This document shows positions 26,765-34,942 of a DNA stretch of 64,000 nucleotides, piece by piece; position 1 is the first letter of the stretch, and each line of letters opens with the position of its first letter. The notes under the pieces were generated by a model. That model had not been told where the DNA came from. It worked only from the letters and a program-made list of their open reading frames with translations, and ran no database searches. The position numbers and the translations under genes were made by a program. This stretch comes from Nisaea acidiphila (lineage in GTDB: Bacteria; Pseudomonadota; Alphaproteobacteria; Thalassobaculales; Thalassobaculaceae): positions 124,001 through 188,000 of the forward strand of contig NZ_CP102480.1 of assembly GCF_024662015.1 (NCBI RefSeq), given 5' to 3'.

Positions 26765-28057
26765 TCAGTAGATCGGGAACCGGTCGCAAAGCACGCCGAC
26801 TTGGGCGCGCACCTTGTCTTCGGTCAGTGAACTCTCGTCCGGGTTCTGGGCCACGGCGTCGAGAACGTCGCCGATCAGATTGCCGATCTCCTGAAACTCG
26901 GCAACCCCGAAGCCCCGGGTTGTGCCGGCTGGAGTGCCGAGACGCACACCGGACGTCACCATCGGTTTTTCCGGATCGAACGGAACACCGTTCTTGTTGC
27001 AGGTAATCCCGGCCCGCTCCAGTGCTTGTTCGGCAACGTTGCCGGTAAGCCCCTTCGGGCGCAGATCGACGAGCACGACATGGGTATCGGTTCCGCCGGA
27101 AACGATGTCGAGACCGCGGCCCTTCAACACTTCACAAAGAGCCTTCGCATTCTCAACCACCTGCCGGGAATAGCTCTTGAACTCGGGCGTCAGTGCTTCG
27201 TCGAAGGAAACCGCTTTGGCGGCGATCACGTGCATCAACGGACCGCCCTGCAGGCCCGGGAAGACCGCGGAATTGATCTTCTTTCCGAGATCGGGATCAT
27301 TCGAAAGGATCATCCCGCCGCGCGGACCGCGCAGGGTCTTGTGCGTCGTCGTGGTGACAACATGGGCATGCGGCAGCGGGCTCGGATGGGCACCGCCGGC
27401 GACAAGCCCCGCGAAATGCGCCATATCGACATGGAAATAGGCGCCAACGGAGTCCGCGATCTCGCGGAATTTCGCGAAATCGATCTCACGCGGATAGGCC
27501 GAGCCGCCGGCGATGATCAGCTTCGGCTGATGCTCCTCCGCGAGCGCGCGAACCTGATCGAAATCGATCTGCGCATCTTCCTTGCGGACACCATACTGCA
27601 CGGCCTTGAACCATTTACCGGAGAGGTTCGGCGGCGCGCCGTGAGTCAGGTGACCGCCCGCGGCAAGAGACAGCCCCATCACGGTCTCTCCCGGCTTAAC
27701 GAGAGCCAACATGACTGCCTGGTTCGCTTGTGCGCCCGAATGCGGCTGGACGTTGGCGAAAGAGCAGTCGAACAGCTTGCAGGCCCGTTCTATGGCGAGC
27801 GCTTCCGCCTTGTCGACAAATTCGCATCCGCCGTAATAACGCCGTCCCGGGTAGCCTTCGGCATATTTGTTCGTCAACACCGAGCCCTGAGCCTCGAGAA
27901 CCGCGCGGGAGACGATATTCTCGGAAGCGATCAGTTCGATCTGATCCTTCTGGCGCGTCAGCTCCTCGGAAATAGCGCCGAACAACTCCGGGTCGCGCTC
28001 AGCCAGCGGCGTGGCGAAAAACGGGTTGTCGGTGGTGGTCGTCTCAAAAGCGGACAT
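26765..28057 (-). CDS. glyA: Serine hydroxymethyltransferase
   Basis: PLP enzyme that converts serine and tetrahydrofolate to glycine and 5,10-methylene-tetrahydrofolate, the main one-carbon source. The 430 residues contain [49 protein letters not shown] and the PLP-lysine motif [16 protein letters not shown]. It follows rpiB by 71 nt in the same direction and leads into nrdR. Confidence 0.98.
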   Translation of the reverse strand: MSAFETTTTDNPFFATPLAERDPELFGAISEELTRQKDQIELIASENIVSRAVLEAQGSVLTNKYAEGYPGRRYYGGCEFVDKAEALAIERACKLFDCSFANVQPHSGAQANQAVMLALVKPGETVMGLSLAAGGHLTHGAPPNLSGKWFKAVQYGVRKEDAQIDFDQVRALAEEHQPKLIIAGGSAYPREIDFAKFREIADSVGAYFHVDMAHFAGLVAGGAHPSPLPHAHVVTTTTHKTLRGPRGGMILSNDPDLGKKINSAVFPGLQGGPLMHVIAAKAVSFDEALTPEFKSYSRQVVENAKALCEVLKGRGLDIVSGGTDTHVVLVDLRPKGLTGNVAEQALERAGITCNKNGVPFDPEKPMVTSGVRLGTPAGTTRGFGVAEFQEIGNLIGDVLDAVAQNPDESSLTEDKVRAQVGVLCDRFPIY

Positions 28058-28128
28058 GTCTGCTCCAGTTCGGGTCCCGCGGGTGCGATGGGCCTACTCG
28101 GTCCGCCGCCGCGGTGCAAGCTCAAGGG

Positions 28129-28578
28129 TTACGTGCTCTCGGCAAATCCGAGTTTGTCGACGCGACGTTGATGCCGCCCGCCTTCGAAATCTGTTGCGAG
28201 AAAGACATCTACGCAGTCTTTCGCGACTTCTTCACCGATCAGCCTCGCACCGAGCGCGAGAACGTTCGCATCGTTGTGCTGGCGACAAAGCCGAGCCGAG
28301 GTAATGTCATGGCAGAGGGCCGCGCGAACCCAGTCATGCCGGTTCGCCGCGATACTGATTCCGATCCCGCTGCCGCAGACCACGATGCCCCTATTGCTCT
28401 TGCCTTCTTTAAGGGCTTTCGCGACGGCCGCGCCGAAATCCGGATAGTCTACCGAGTCCGCACCATGCGTCCCGACATCAAAAACTTCCCATCCCTTATC
28501 TTTGAGATAGGCGACCAATACTTGTTTCAGCGAATATCCGGCGTGATCGGATCCGATCACGATTACGTTACCTGTCAT
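28129..28578 (-). CDS. rpiB: Ribose-5-phosphate isomerase B
   Basis: Interconverts ribose 5-phosphate and ribulose 5-phosphate; the latter also feeds RibB in this cluster. The 149-residue protein has the GSDHAGYSLKQVL motif, YPDFGAAVA, the catalytic Cys68 in VVCGSGIGISIAAN and CHDITSARLCRQHNDANVLALGAR. It heads the rpiB-glyA-nrdR-rib run. A TATAGT box without a clear -35 lies about 40 nt upstream (28618-28625 region). Confidence 0.97.
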   Translation of the reverse strand: MTGNVIVIGSDHAGYSLKQVLVAYLKDKGWEVFDVGTHGADSVDYPDFGAAVAKALKEGKSNRGIVVCGSGIGISIAANRHDWVRAALCHDITSARLCRQHNDANVLALGARLIGEEVAKDCVDVFLATDFEGGRHQRRVDKLGFAEST

Positions 28579-28893
28579 GCTCTGTCCGGTTCGGCGGTGC
28601 GGGTTACAGCAAGCCCACTATATACGCCACCCTGACTCCCTCGCGCCACTATTTCCGCGATGCCCCCGTCCACAGCGTACGCGTGGAGCCAATCGTGCCT
28701 GCTAGAGTATTCACCGCCTTATTTTGACCGCAAGTTCCAGATAACTTATCGATCACAGAAATTTCGGGATTTTTGAGATTCGATACCAGCATATGAAAAA
28801 CGGAAACGTGTTTATTTCTTGACAACTATTTTGCCGAGGACAATGTTCCGGGCTTGAGATCATCTTTCTACAGTGCAATACCGGATCGGAAAA
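28579..28893. other. Divergent rpiB-mucR intergenic region, AT-rich
   Basis: 315 bp without a gene. The rpiB side holds a TATAGT-like box. The middle (about 28740-28830) is clearly AT-rich against the GC-rich surroundings and has many T-A steps, the kind of DNA bound by MucR/Ros proteins. The mucR side has a good promoter (28819-28847). MucR homologues usually repress themselves, so this may be an autoregulatory site; that is inference. Confidence 0.5.
28819..28847 (+). promoter_or_regulatory. Promoter for mucR
   Basis: Perfect -35 TTGACA (28819-28824), 17-nt spacer and AATGTT (28842-28847). It lies about 45 nt upstream of the mucR ATG, next to the AT-rich block. Confidence 0.55.
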
Positions 28894-29346
28894 ATGACCG
28901 ACGAAACCCGCGAAGAAAATCTGGACTCCTCTGAACTACTGCGCATGACGACCGATGTCGTTTCTGCCTATCTCGGTAATAACACCGTGGCGGCGTCGCA
29001 GATTTCAGAGGTTATCAGCACCGTCCACGAAGCCCTGACGCGCCTCAATACTGAAGTGAGCGAGCCCGAAGCGGAGCCGGCGAAACCTGCTGTTCCGATC
29101 CGCCGCTCGATTACGCCGGAATACATCGTGTGTCTGGAAGACGGCAAGCGCCTGAAAATGCTGAAGCGCCATCTCCGGACGACCTACAACATGACGCCGG
29201 AAGAGTACCGTGCGAAGTGGGGCCTCCCGGCCGACTATCCGATGGTCGCCCCCAACTACGCCGCACAGCGTTCCGAGTTTGCCAAAAAGATCGGCCTCGG
29301 CCGAAATGCCGTGAAGCGCGGCGGCCGCAAGCGCAAGGCAAGCTAA
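28894..29346 (+). CDS. mucR: MucR/Ros family transcriptional regulator
   Basis: Global regulator and H-NS-like DNA-binding protein of alphaproteobacteria; about 150 residues. The N-terminal oligomerisation part (LLRMTTDVVSAYLGNNTVAASQISEVISTVHEAL) is followed by the Ros-type finger, with YIVCLEDGKRLKMLKRHL, then MTPEEYRAKWGLPADYPMVAPNYA. Cys, Asp and the first His are present, but the position of the second His is Thr (RTTYNM), as in zinc-independent Ros homologues. I chose the ATG at 28894 (MTDETREENLD), preceded by GGATCGGAAAA. A strong terminator follows. Confidence 0.93.
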   Translation: MTDETREENLDSSELLRMTTDVVSAYLGNNTVAASQISEVISTVHEALTRLNTEVSEPEAEPAKPAVPIRRSITPEYIVCLEDGKRLKMLKRHLRTTYNMTPEEYRAKWGLPADYPMVAPNYAAQRSEFAKKIGLGRNAVKRGGRKRKAS

Positions 29347-29366
29347 GTCGCGAGCAACCCAAGATC

Positions 29367-29402
29367 AAAACGCCGGGCAGGAAATCTTCCCGGCGTTTTT
29401 TT
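29367..29402 (+). terminator. Intrinsic terminator after mucR
   Basis: Stem CGCCGGG (29371-29377) with CCCGGCG (29389-29395), flanked by four A residues and followed by seven T residues. Confidence 0.9.
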
Positions 29403-29412
29403 ATTCTCTGAG

Positions 29413-29637
29413 CTAGACCAGCTTTCCGCGCCCGGCCGGTTTCCCGGGAGCGTTCTTCTCCAGAACATATTTCAGTTTGCGCATGACCGTCTGGCGCAGG
29501 ATGGCTTCGCCGCTCGCCGGGTTCCCGACAATCGACACCTCCGTCATCGTCGCCGGATCGAAAGCGCTGACCTTCACATAGCTGCCGGACGGCAGAAACT
29601 CGATAATCACGCTGCGTTCGTTGAGTTTTCGCGCCAT
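29413..29637 (-). CDS. Small conserved protein (DUF6898-like)
   Basis: A 74-residue protein, [14 protein letters not shown] at the start, then [21 protein letters not shown] and [14 protein letters not shown]. It matches the short alphaproteobacterial family I remember as DUF6898; no role is known. The ATG at 29637 is preferred; an upstream ATG at 29688 would add 17 residues not typical of the family. It is divergent from gcdH. Confidence 0.7.
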   Translation of the reverse strand: MARKLNERSVIIEFLPSGSYVKVSAFDPATMTEVSIVGNPASGEAILRQTVMRKLKYVLEKNAPGKPAGRGKLV

Positions 29638-29703
29638 CGACCGAACCCGCCGCCTGTCCCCCAGGACGACGGGGAAGAACGGCATCAATGCTCCAACGGA
29701 AAT

Positions 29704-29731
29704 TTGAAGCTACATTGCTTCGGCGTATATA
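29704..29731 (+). promoter_or_regulatory. Possible promoter for gcdH
   Basis: TTGAAG (29704-29709) and TATATA (29726-29731) are spaced by 16 nt, 39 nt upstream of the gcdH ATG. Confidence 0.4.
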
Positions 29732-29769
29732 CCTCATCCATCGAATACAGCAACTTCTGGAGCCGCCCA

Positions 29770-30993
29770 ATGTCCGTCCAATCCGCAGTCGACTCCGCCA
29801 AGGCGGCAAGCGCTTCCCGGCCGCAGTTCGACTGGGAAGACCCTCTCCTCATCGAACAGGAACTGACAGAAGAAGAGCGCATGATCCGCGACGCGGCGCG
29901 CGCCTATTGTCAGGATCAGCTGATGCCGCGTGTACAGGAGGCCTTCCGAGACGAAGTGTTTCACCGCGAGATCATGAACGAGATGGGCGAGCTCGGTTTC
30001 CTCGGCTGCACCATCGACGGCTATGGCTGCGCCGGCGTGAACCACGTTTGTTATGGCCTGATCGCCCGCGAGGTTGAGCGGGTCGATAGCGGCTATCGCT
30101 CCGCGATGAGCGTGCAGTCGAGCCTCGTCATGCATCCGATCTATGCCTATGGCAGCGAAGAGCAGAAGCAGAAGTACCTGCCGAAGCTCGCGACCGGCGA
30201 ATGGGTCGGCTGTTTCGGCCTGACCGAGCCGGACCACGGCTCCGATCCGGGCAGCATGGTCACCCGTGCGAAGAGCGTCCAGGGCGGCTATCTGCTCAAA
30301 GGCGCCAAGATGTGGATCACCAACTCGCCGATCGCCGACGTTTTCGTCGTCTGGGCGAAGACCGATGACGGCCAGATCCGCGGCTTCATTCTCGAGAAAG
30401 GCATGAAAGGCCTTTCCGCTCCTAAGATCGAGGGCAAGTTCTCGCTCCGCGCCTCGATCACCGGCGAAATCGTCATGGACGATGTCGAGATCCCGGAAGA
30501 GAACATGCTGCCGAACGTCGCAGGGCTCAAAGGTCCGTTCGGTTGCCTGAACAAGGCCCGTTTCGGCATCTCCTGGGGGGCTATCGGCGCCGCCGAGTTC
30601 TGCTGGCACCAGGCCCGTCAGTACACCCTCGACCGCAAGCAGTTCGGGCGTCCGCTTGCCGCCAACCAGCTGATCCAGAAGAAACTGGCCGACATGCAGA
30701 CCGAGATCACCCTTGGTCTCCACGGCAGTCTGCGCCTCGGCCGGATGATGGACGAAGGCACCTGTGCGCCGGAATCGATTTCCCTGATGAAGCGGAACAA
30801 CTGCGGCAAGTCTCTCGACATCGCCCGCGTCGCCCGCGACATGCATGGCGGCAACGGCGTCTCGGACGAGTATCATGTGATCCGTCACGTCGTGAATCTG
30901 GAAGCGGTGAACACCTACGAGGGCACGCACGACGTGCATGCGCTGATCCTCGGCCGCTCCCAGACCGGCCTTCAGGCTTTTACAGGCGCCTGA
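29770..30993 (+). CDS. gcdH: Glutaryl-CoA dehydrogenase
   Basis: FAD enzyme of the acyl-CoA dehydrogenase family that oxidises and decarboxylates glutaryl-CoA to crotonyl-CoA in lysine, hydroxylysine and tryptophan breakdown. About 407 residues. Features: [103 protein letters not shown] and the catalytic Glu in [14 protein letters not shown] chose ATG 29770 (MSVQSAVDS), the longer reading adds residues unlike the family. No ETF or CoA-transferase gene is adjacent. Confidence 0.95.
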   Translation: MSVQSAVDSAKAASASRPQFDWEDPLLIEQELTEEERMIRDAARAYCQDQLMPRVQEAFRDEVFHREIMNEMGELGFLGCTIDGYGCAGVNHVCYGLIAREVERVDSGYRSAMSVQSSLVMHPIYAYGSEEQKQKYLPKLATGEWVGCFGLTEPDHGSDPGSMVTRAKSVQGGYLLKGAKMWITNSPIADVFVVWAKTDDGQIRGFILEKGMKGLSAPKIEGKFSLRASITGEIVMDDVEIPEENMLPNVAGLKGPFGCLNKARFGISWGAIGAAEFCWHQARQYTLDRKQFGRPLAANQLIQKKLADMQTEITLGLHGSLRLGRMMDEGTCAPESISLMKRNNCGKSLDIARVARDMHGGNGVSDEYHVIRHVVNLEAVNTYEGTHDVHALILGRSQTGLQAFTGA

Positions 30994-31025
30994 TCGGCAC
31001 GCGGCAAGTAGCCTTCCTATCGAAT

Positions 31026-31058
31026 ACGGCGGCGCTCTTCGGGCGCCGCCGTTTCTAT
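31026..31058. terminator. Terminator after gcdH
   Basis: Perfect 10-bp stem (31026-31035 with 31043-31052), 7-nt loop and TTCTATTT on the plus strand. It also lies directly at the end of the converging exported-protein gene. Confidence 0.8.
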
Positions 31059-31492
31059 TTCTTCATCTTGGCGCAGGCCGCGGCGATGGCCGCCATCTGC
31101 GGATCGGTCAGCGGCTGGCCGTTATATTCGAGCTTCCCGGAACCGATGTCGTATTTCACCGTGCCCACGCCCGCTTCCGCGGACATGCCGGCGGGTAGCG
31201 TGAAGAGGTCCGCCAGTTCGAGGGTCAGGGGAATAGTAATCGTCTTCGGTGTCTCGATGATGACCGACCCCGGAAGATCTGCGCCCTTGACCGGGTTCCC
31301 TCTTGCATCGACCCCCGGCTTGTAATCGACATCACCCGACGCCTGATAGGCGACGACCCGGCGGCAGTCCCGTTTCGACACGGTGATACCTTCGGGCTCA
31401 TCGCCAGCACCGAGCGCGTCTGTCACAGGCAAAGCCAGCAATACGGCCAGCGCTACAGCCTTTGGAAACTTCAACTTTTTGAGAAAACACAT
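31055..31492 (-). CDS. Uncharacterised exported protein behind a Fur-like box
   Basis: A 145-residue protein with a clear signal peptide: basic start (CFLKKLKFPK), hydrophobic core and cleavage expected after ALGA near residue 29. The mature part has one Cys pair candidate (DCRRVV and AAACAKM) and a beta-rich middle (KTITIPLTLELADLFTLP, VGTVKYDIGSGKLEYNGQPLTD). I do not recognise the family. The ATG at 31492 is preferred, preceded by GGAGACAGGAA. A Fur-like 7-1-7 box lies 50-64 nt upstream, which suggests iron control and perhaps a role in metal handling; this is inference. No transporter gene is adjacent. Confidence 0.7.
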   Translation of the reverse strand: MCFLKKLKFPKAVALAVLLALPVTDALGAGDEPEGITVSKRDCRRVVAYQASGDVDYKPGVDARGNPVKGADLPGSVIIETPKTITIPLTLELADLFTLPAGMSAEAGVGTVKYDIGSGKLEYNGQPLTDPQMAAIAAACAKMKK

Positions 31493-31541
31493 TTCCTGTC
31501 TCCAACCGGCCTGCATGCGTTCATTGATAACAAAAATCGCA

Positions 31542-31556
31542 TGAGAATCGTTATCA
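31542..31556. promoter_or_regulatory. Fur-like box
   Basis: TGAGAAT-C-GTTATCA, a 7-1-7 inverted repeat with two differences from the consensus TGATAAT-N-ATTATCA. It lies between the exported-protein gene (minus) and an apparently non-coding transcript (plus), so it could control either or both. Confidence 0.55.
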
Positions 31557-31599
31557 TTTAACCCCGGTGTAAAAAAAGGGATGACGCCCCCGACAACAT

Positions 31600-31751
31600 G
31601 TCATATGGTCGCATTCTAATAATAACAAACAAGTCCGAGCCGCGAATTTGGCCCGAGTTTAGGGAGGAAGCGAACCCCGCGCTTACCCGCGCAGGGGTCG
31701 AACCATCAAAAAAAAGCGCTCGGCAAGGTCCAACCGGATCTTGCCGTTTTT
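31600..31751 (+). ncRNA. Candidate small RNA
   Basis: No credible plus-strand reading frame exists here, yet the stretch ends in a strong plus-strand terminator (31721-31751). Upstream of that terminator is a long hairpin (31671-31700): 11 base pairs with two bulged A residues and a 6-nt TTACCC loop. An A-rich single-stranded segment (CATCAAAAAAAAG) joins the two. Hairpin, A-rich linker and terminator are the layout of a trans-acting bacterial sRNA. The Fur-like box lies about 45 nt upstream of the proposed start. The 5' end is a guess because no clear -10 is visible. Confidence 0.4.
31721..31751 (+). terminator. Plus-strand terminator of the candidate sRNA
   Basis: Stem CGGCAAGGTCC (31721-31731) with GGATCTTGCCG (31736-31746), one G-T pair, AACC loop, then TTTTTC. 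On the minus strand the T-run is separated from the stem by six bases, so the plus orientation is favoured. Confidence 0.75.
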
Positions 31752-31770
31752 CTTTGGATCGACGCTTCTC

Positions 31771-32022
31771 TCACCAGTCCTTGATGGCATCCCGAAACGA
31801 GAACAGATCGGCTCCGATTACGTAGTCGACCAAAAGCGTTCCGACTAAGGCCGCAATCGTCGCACCGACCGCCTTTTTCCAGAGATGCGGACGCCTCGGC
31901 GCACTGGCCGCATGCCCCTCTTCCGCTTCCTCTGGAACGCGCACGCCGATTGGCAGCGCCATGAGAAAAAACCACCACCAGAGCAACAGAAAGACGACGA
32001 CTACGGAAACCGGGTCCTGCAT
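31771..32022 (-). CDS. DUF1467 family membrane protein
   Basis: An 83-residue inner-membrane protein with two hydrophobic helices (residues about 5-25 and 52-70) separated by a charged loop: LLLWWWFFLMALPIGVR, then EEAEEGHAASAPRRPHLWKK and ATIAALVGTLLVDYVI. The pattern is that of DUF1467, of unknown function, which follows the mce gene in many alphaproteobacteria. It lies 10 nt after mce and is the end of the nuo-birA-coaX-rnj-mce run; proS, often next, is not here. Confidence 0.9.
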   Translation of the reverse strand: MQDPVSVVVVFLLLWWWFFLMALPIGVRVPEEAEEGHAASAPRRPHLWKKAVGATIAALVGTLLVDYVIGADLFSFRDAIKDW

Positions 32023-32032
32023 GCCGTTCTAC

Positions 32033-32437
32033 TCAGGCCTGCTCAAGTTCGACGAGCGTGCCGGCGAAATCCTTCGGATGGAGGAACAGCACCGGTTTTC
32101 CATGCGCGCCGATCTTCGGCTCGCCATCACCAAGCACCCGCGCACCTTCAGATTTCAACCGGTCGCGTGCCGCGAGGATATCCTCGACCTCGTAACAGAC
32201 GTGGTGCATGCCGCCGGACGGGTTCTTCTCGAAAAAGGATGCGATCGGCGATGCCTCCCCGAATGGATGCAGGAGCTCGATCTTGGTGTTCGGAAGTTCG
32301 ACGAATACAACGGTGACACCGTGCTCTGGCAGATCTTCGGGAGCGCTCACCGTGGCCCCCAAAGCACCGCGATAGGTGGCGCATGCCGCCTCCAAGTCCG
32401 GAACCGCGATCGCGACATGGTTCAGGCGACCGATCAT
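32033..32437 (-). CDS. mce: Methylmalonyl-CoA epimerase
   Basis: Converts (S)- to (R)-methylmalonyl-CoA so that the B12 mutase can form succinyl-CoA in propionate breakdown. About 134 residues of the vicinal-oxygen-chelate fold. Metal ligands are visible in LNHVAIAV, the GGMHHVCYEV segment and TLVELEQ. The start is the ATG at 32437 (MIGRLNHVAIAV), preceded by GGGGAGGATAG; a longer frame adds unrelated Arg-rich residues. It is 22 nt downstream of rnj. Confidence 0.95.
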   Translation of the reverse strand: MIGRLNHVAIAVPDLEAACATYRGALGATVSAPEDLPEHGVTVVFVELPNTKIELLHPFGEASPIASFFEKNPSGGMHHVCYEVEDILAARDRLKSEGARVLGDGEPKIGAHGKPVLFLHPKDFAGTLVELEQA

Positions 32438-32459
32438 CCTATCCTCCCCTTGCTCTCGA

Positions 32460-34142
32460 TCAGATGCGAAGTACGTGAACCGTTGTGACCGGACGCTTGC
32501 CGTACTCGGAACGGACGACCCGGCGCACGGCGCGCCGCACGGCCTCGCCCACCTCGTCGTCGTTCGCCCGCGCTTTCTTGCCAAGCGCGCCGACCGCCTC
32601 CCATATGAGGTCTTTCGCGCTCTCGCTCAATGCGTCAATTTCGCCCTCGTCCGCGATCCCGTTGAAGGTCAGAACCGGATCGCCATGAAGCTGATCCTTG
32701 CCGTTCAGCAGCACCGTCGCCGACACAGCGCCATTGAAGAGCATCTTCTTCCGATCGCCGAGCACGCTGGATTCAATCGGGCGCAGCCGCCCGCCATCCA
32801 TGGTGAAGGCCCCTGTCGGCACCCAGCCGACGATCTCGGCCGCACCTTCCTTCAGTCTGATCAGGCTGCCGTTGCCCGGCACGATAGCCTCGGGCACCTG
32901 GCATTCGCGGGCAAGTCGCGCGTGCGCCTCCAGGTGGCGGGGACTGCCATGAACAGGCACCGCGATCCGGGGACGAATGAATTGGTACATCTCCACCAAT
33001 TCTTCGCGCGCCGGATGACCCGATACGTGGACATGGTGCTCGCGCTCGGTCACAACCTCGATGCCGCGCGCGACGAGCTTGCTCTGGATGCGGCCAATCG
33101 CAGCCTCGTTGCCGGGGATCTCCCGTGAGGAGAAGATCACGACATCGCCGCGCTCCAGCGTGATTTCCGGGTGTGCATTGTCGGCGATCCGCGCCAGAGC
33201 CGCCCGTGGCTCCCCCTGGGAACCGGTGCAGATCAGCACCAGCTTGTCCCGCGGGATGAAGCCCGCATCCTTTTCCGAGACAAATTCGGGTATATCGCGC
33301 AGATAACCGTTCTGCAGTGCTGCCTCGTACATTTTCCAGAGCGAGCGGCCAACCAGGGCCACGTGCCGCCCCGCCGCCTCTGCGGCTTCGGAGATCGTTT
33401 TCAGACGGCCGACATTGGAGGCGAAGCAGGTAATCGCGATCCGGTGCGTGCCGTGCTTGCGGAACAGTTCGGCAAGCGAGTCCGTCAGGCTCGCCTCTGA
33501 CCCTGAACGTCCCGGGTCGAGCACGTTGGTCGAATCCCCGATCATCGCAAGCACGCCCTCGTCACCAACCGCGCGGAGGGCGCCGATGTCGCTCGCTTCG
33601 CCGATCACCGGCTCCGGATCGAACTTCCAGTCGCCCGAATGCAGCACGGTTCCGCCGCCGCACCGGATCACCAGAGCGTTCGGTTCGGGGATCGAGTGGG
33701 TCAGGGTGATGAGCTCGATCTCGAAAGGACCGATGACGAAGTTCGCCGAGAGATCGATCTCGATCAGCTCAACCTGCTCGAGGATCCCCTCGTCCGCCAA
33801 TTTCCGGCGCACCAGGGTCGCCGTGAAGGGCGTCGCATAAATCGGACAACGCAGCTTCGGCCAGAGATAGGGAATGGCGCCGATATGATCCTCGTGCCCG
33901 TGCGTGACCACGAGACCGACCAGATCGTGCCGCCGCTGCTCGATAAATTCCGGGTCCGGCAGCAGGATGTCGATGCCCGGCATGGTATCGTCGCCGAAGG
34001 AAATCCCGAGATCGACCATCAGCCACTTACCGCCGTAATGGTAGAGGTTGAGGTTCATCCCGATCTCATCGCTGCCCCCGAGGGGCAGGAAGAGAAAATC
34101 GTCTTCGGCAATCTCTGGAACGCTTTTCTTCGCAGCACTCAT
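32460..34142 (-). CDS. rnj: Ribonuclease J
   Basis: Metallo-beta-lactamase/beta-CASP ribonuclease with endonuclease and 5'-to-3' exonuclease activity, involved in rRNA maturation and mRNA decay. About 560 residues. The zinc motif is VVTHGHEDHIG, with LHSGDWKFDPEPV and IGDSTNVLDPGRSGSE following. The beta-CASP part has FASNVGRLKTISEAAEAAGR and HVSGHPAREELVEMYQFIRP. The ATG at 34142 overlaps the coaX stop by one base (TGATG); a GTG at 34145 is also possible. Confidence 0.96.
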   Translation of the reverse strand: MSAAKKSVPEIAEDDFLFLPLGGSDEIGMNLNLYHYGGKWLMVDLGISFGDDTMPGIDILLPDPEFIEQRRHDLVGLVVTHGHEDHIGAIPYLWPKLRCPIYATPFTATLVRRKLADEGILEQVELIEIDLSANFVIGPFEIELITLTHSIPEPNALVIRCGGGTVLHSGDWKFDPEPVIGEASDIGALRAVGDEGVLAMIGDSTNVLDPGRSGSEASLTDSLAELFRKHGTHRIAITCFASNVGRLKTISEAAEAAGRHVALVGRSLWKMYEAALQNGYLRDIPEFVSEKDAGFIPRDKLVLICTGSQGEPRAALARIADNAHPEITLERGDVVIFSSREIPGNEAAIGRIQSKLVARGIEVVTEREHHVHVSGHPAREELVEMYQFIRPRIAVPVHGSPRHLEAHARLARECQVPEAIVPGNGSLIRLKEGAAEIVGWVPTGAFTMDGGRLRPIESSVLGDRKKMLFNGAVSATVLLNGKDQLHGDPVLTFNGIADEGEIDALSESAKDLIWEAVGALGKKARANDDEVGEAVRRAVRRVVRSEYGKRPVTTVHVLRI

Positions 34143-34942
34143 CACGCGGCGTTCCGCTCATGGATCAGCAGGAGACCGCGCAGGGTGATTTCGTCATCCA
34201 CATGCTGGATGGCCGGTGTGCAATCCGCGAAAATGGCCGCGAGGCCGCCGGTTCCGATAACCGTCATCTCCGTTCCGTATTCCTCTTTGATGCGGGTCAC
34301 CAGGCCTTCGATCAGGCCGATGTAACCCCAGAAAATGCCTGAATGCATAGCCGTGACCGTCGATTTTCCGATCACCTTGACCGGGCTGTTCGTCCCCTCT
34401 TCCGGCATCTCCGGCGGACGGATGCCGATCCGCGGCAACTGCGCCGCCGCTCGGTAAAGCGCGTCGAGCGAGAGATTGATACCCGGCGCGATAATGCCGC
34501 CCGCATAGCCGCCATCCGGCTCGACCACATCGAAAGTCGTCGCGGTGCCGAAATCGATCACGATGAGCGCACCCTCGTAAACCGCATGCGCAGCGACCGC
34601 GTTCACCAGCCGGTCGGCGCCGACCTGCTCCGGATGATCGATCCGGATCTCGATCCCGAGGTCGACGCCTTTCTTCCCGACGACCATCGGCTCCCGCTTG
34701 AAATAGCGCCGGCAGAGCGTTTCCAGATTGAAGAGCACCTCAGGCACCACGGTCGCGATGATCACTTCCGACACGTCGCCGAGTTCCATCCCCTCCAAGG
34801 CCATGAGCTGGGTCAGCCAGACCGCATATTCGTCAGCCGTGCGTGCGACGTTCGTTGCCGTGCGCCAAGCGCCCCGTTTTTCCTTGCCGGCAAAGACGGC
34901 GAACACCGTGTTGGTGTTGCCGCAATCGATCGTCAGCAGCAT
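34142..34942 (-). CDS. coaX: Type III pantothenate kinase
   Basis: Phosphorylates pantothenate in the first committed step of coenzyme A synthesis. The 266 residues show MLLTIDCGNTNTVFAVF (ATP-binding), GADRLVNAVAAHAVYEGALIVIDFGTATTFDVV and GGIIAPGINLSLDALYRAAAQLP. ATG overlaps the birA stop by one base. The birA-coaX linkage is typical. Confidence 0.97.
   Translation of the reverse strand: MLLTIDCGNTNTVFAVFAGKEKRGAWRTATNVARTADEYAVWLTQLMALEGMELGDVSEVIIATVVPEVLFNLETLCRRYFKREPMVVGKKGVDLGIEIRIDHPEQVGADRLVNAVAAHAVYEGALIVIDFGTATTFDVVEPDGGYAGGIIAPGINLSLDALYRAAAQLPRIGIRPPEMPEEGTNSPVKVIGKSTVTAMHSGIFWGYIGLIEGLVTRIKEEYGTEMTVIGTGGLAAIFADCTPAIQHVDDEITLRGLLLIHERNAA

Noticed and set aside
31598-31825. 75-codon plus-strand ORF
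   Set aside because: It runs through the strong plus-strand terminator at 31721-31751 and overlaps the DUF1467 gene; the composition does not look like a protein.
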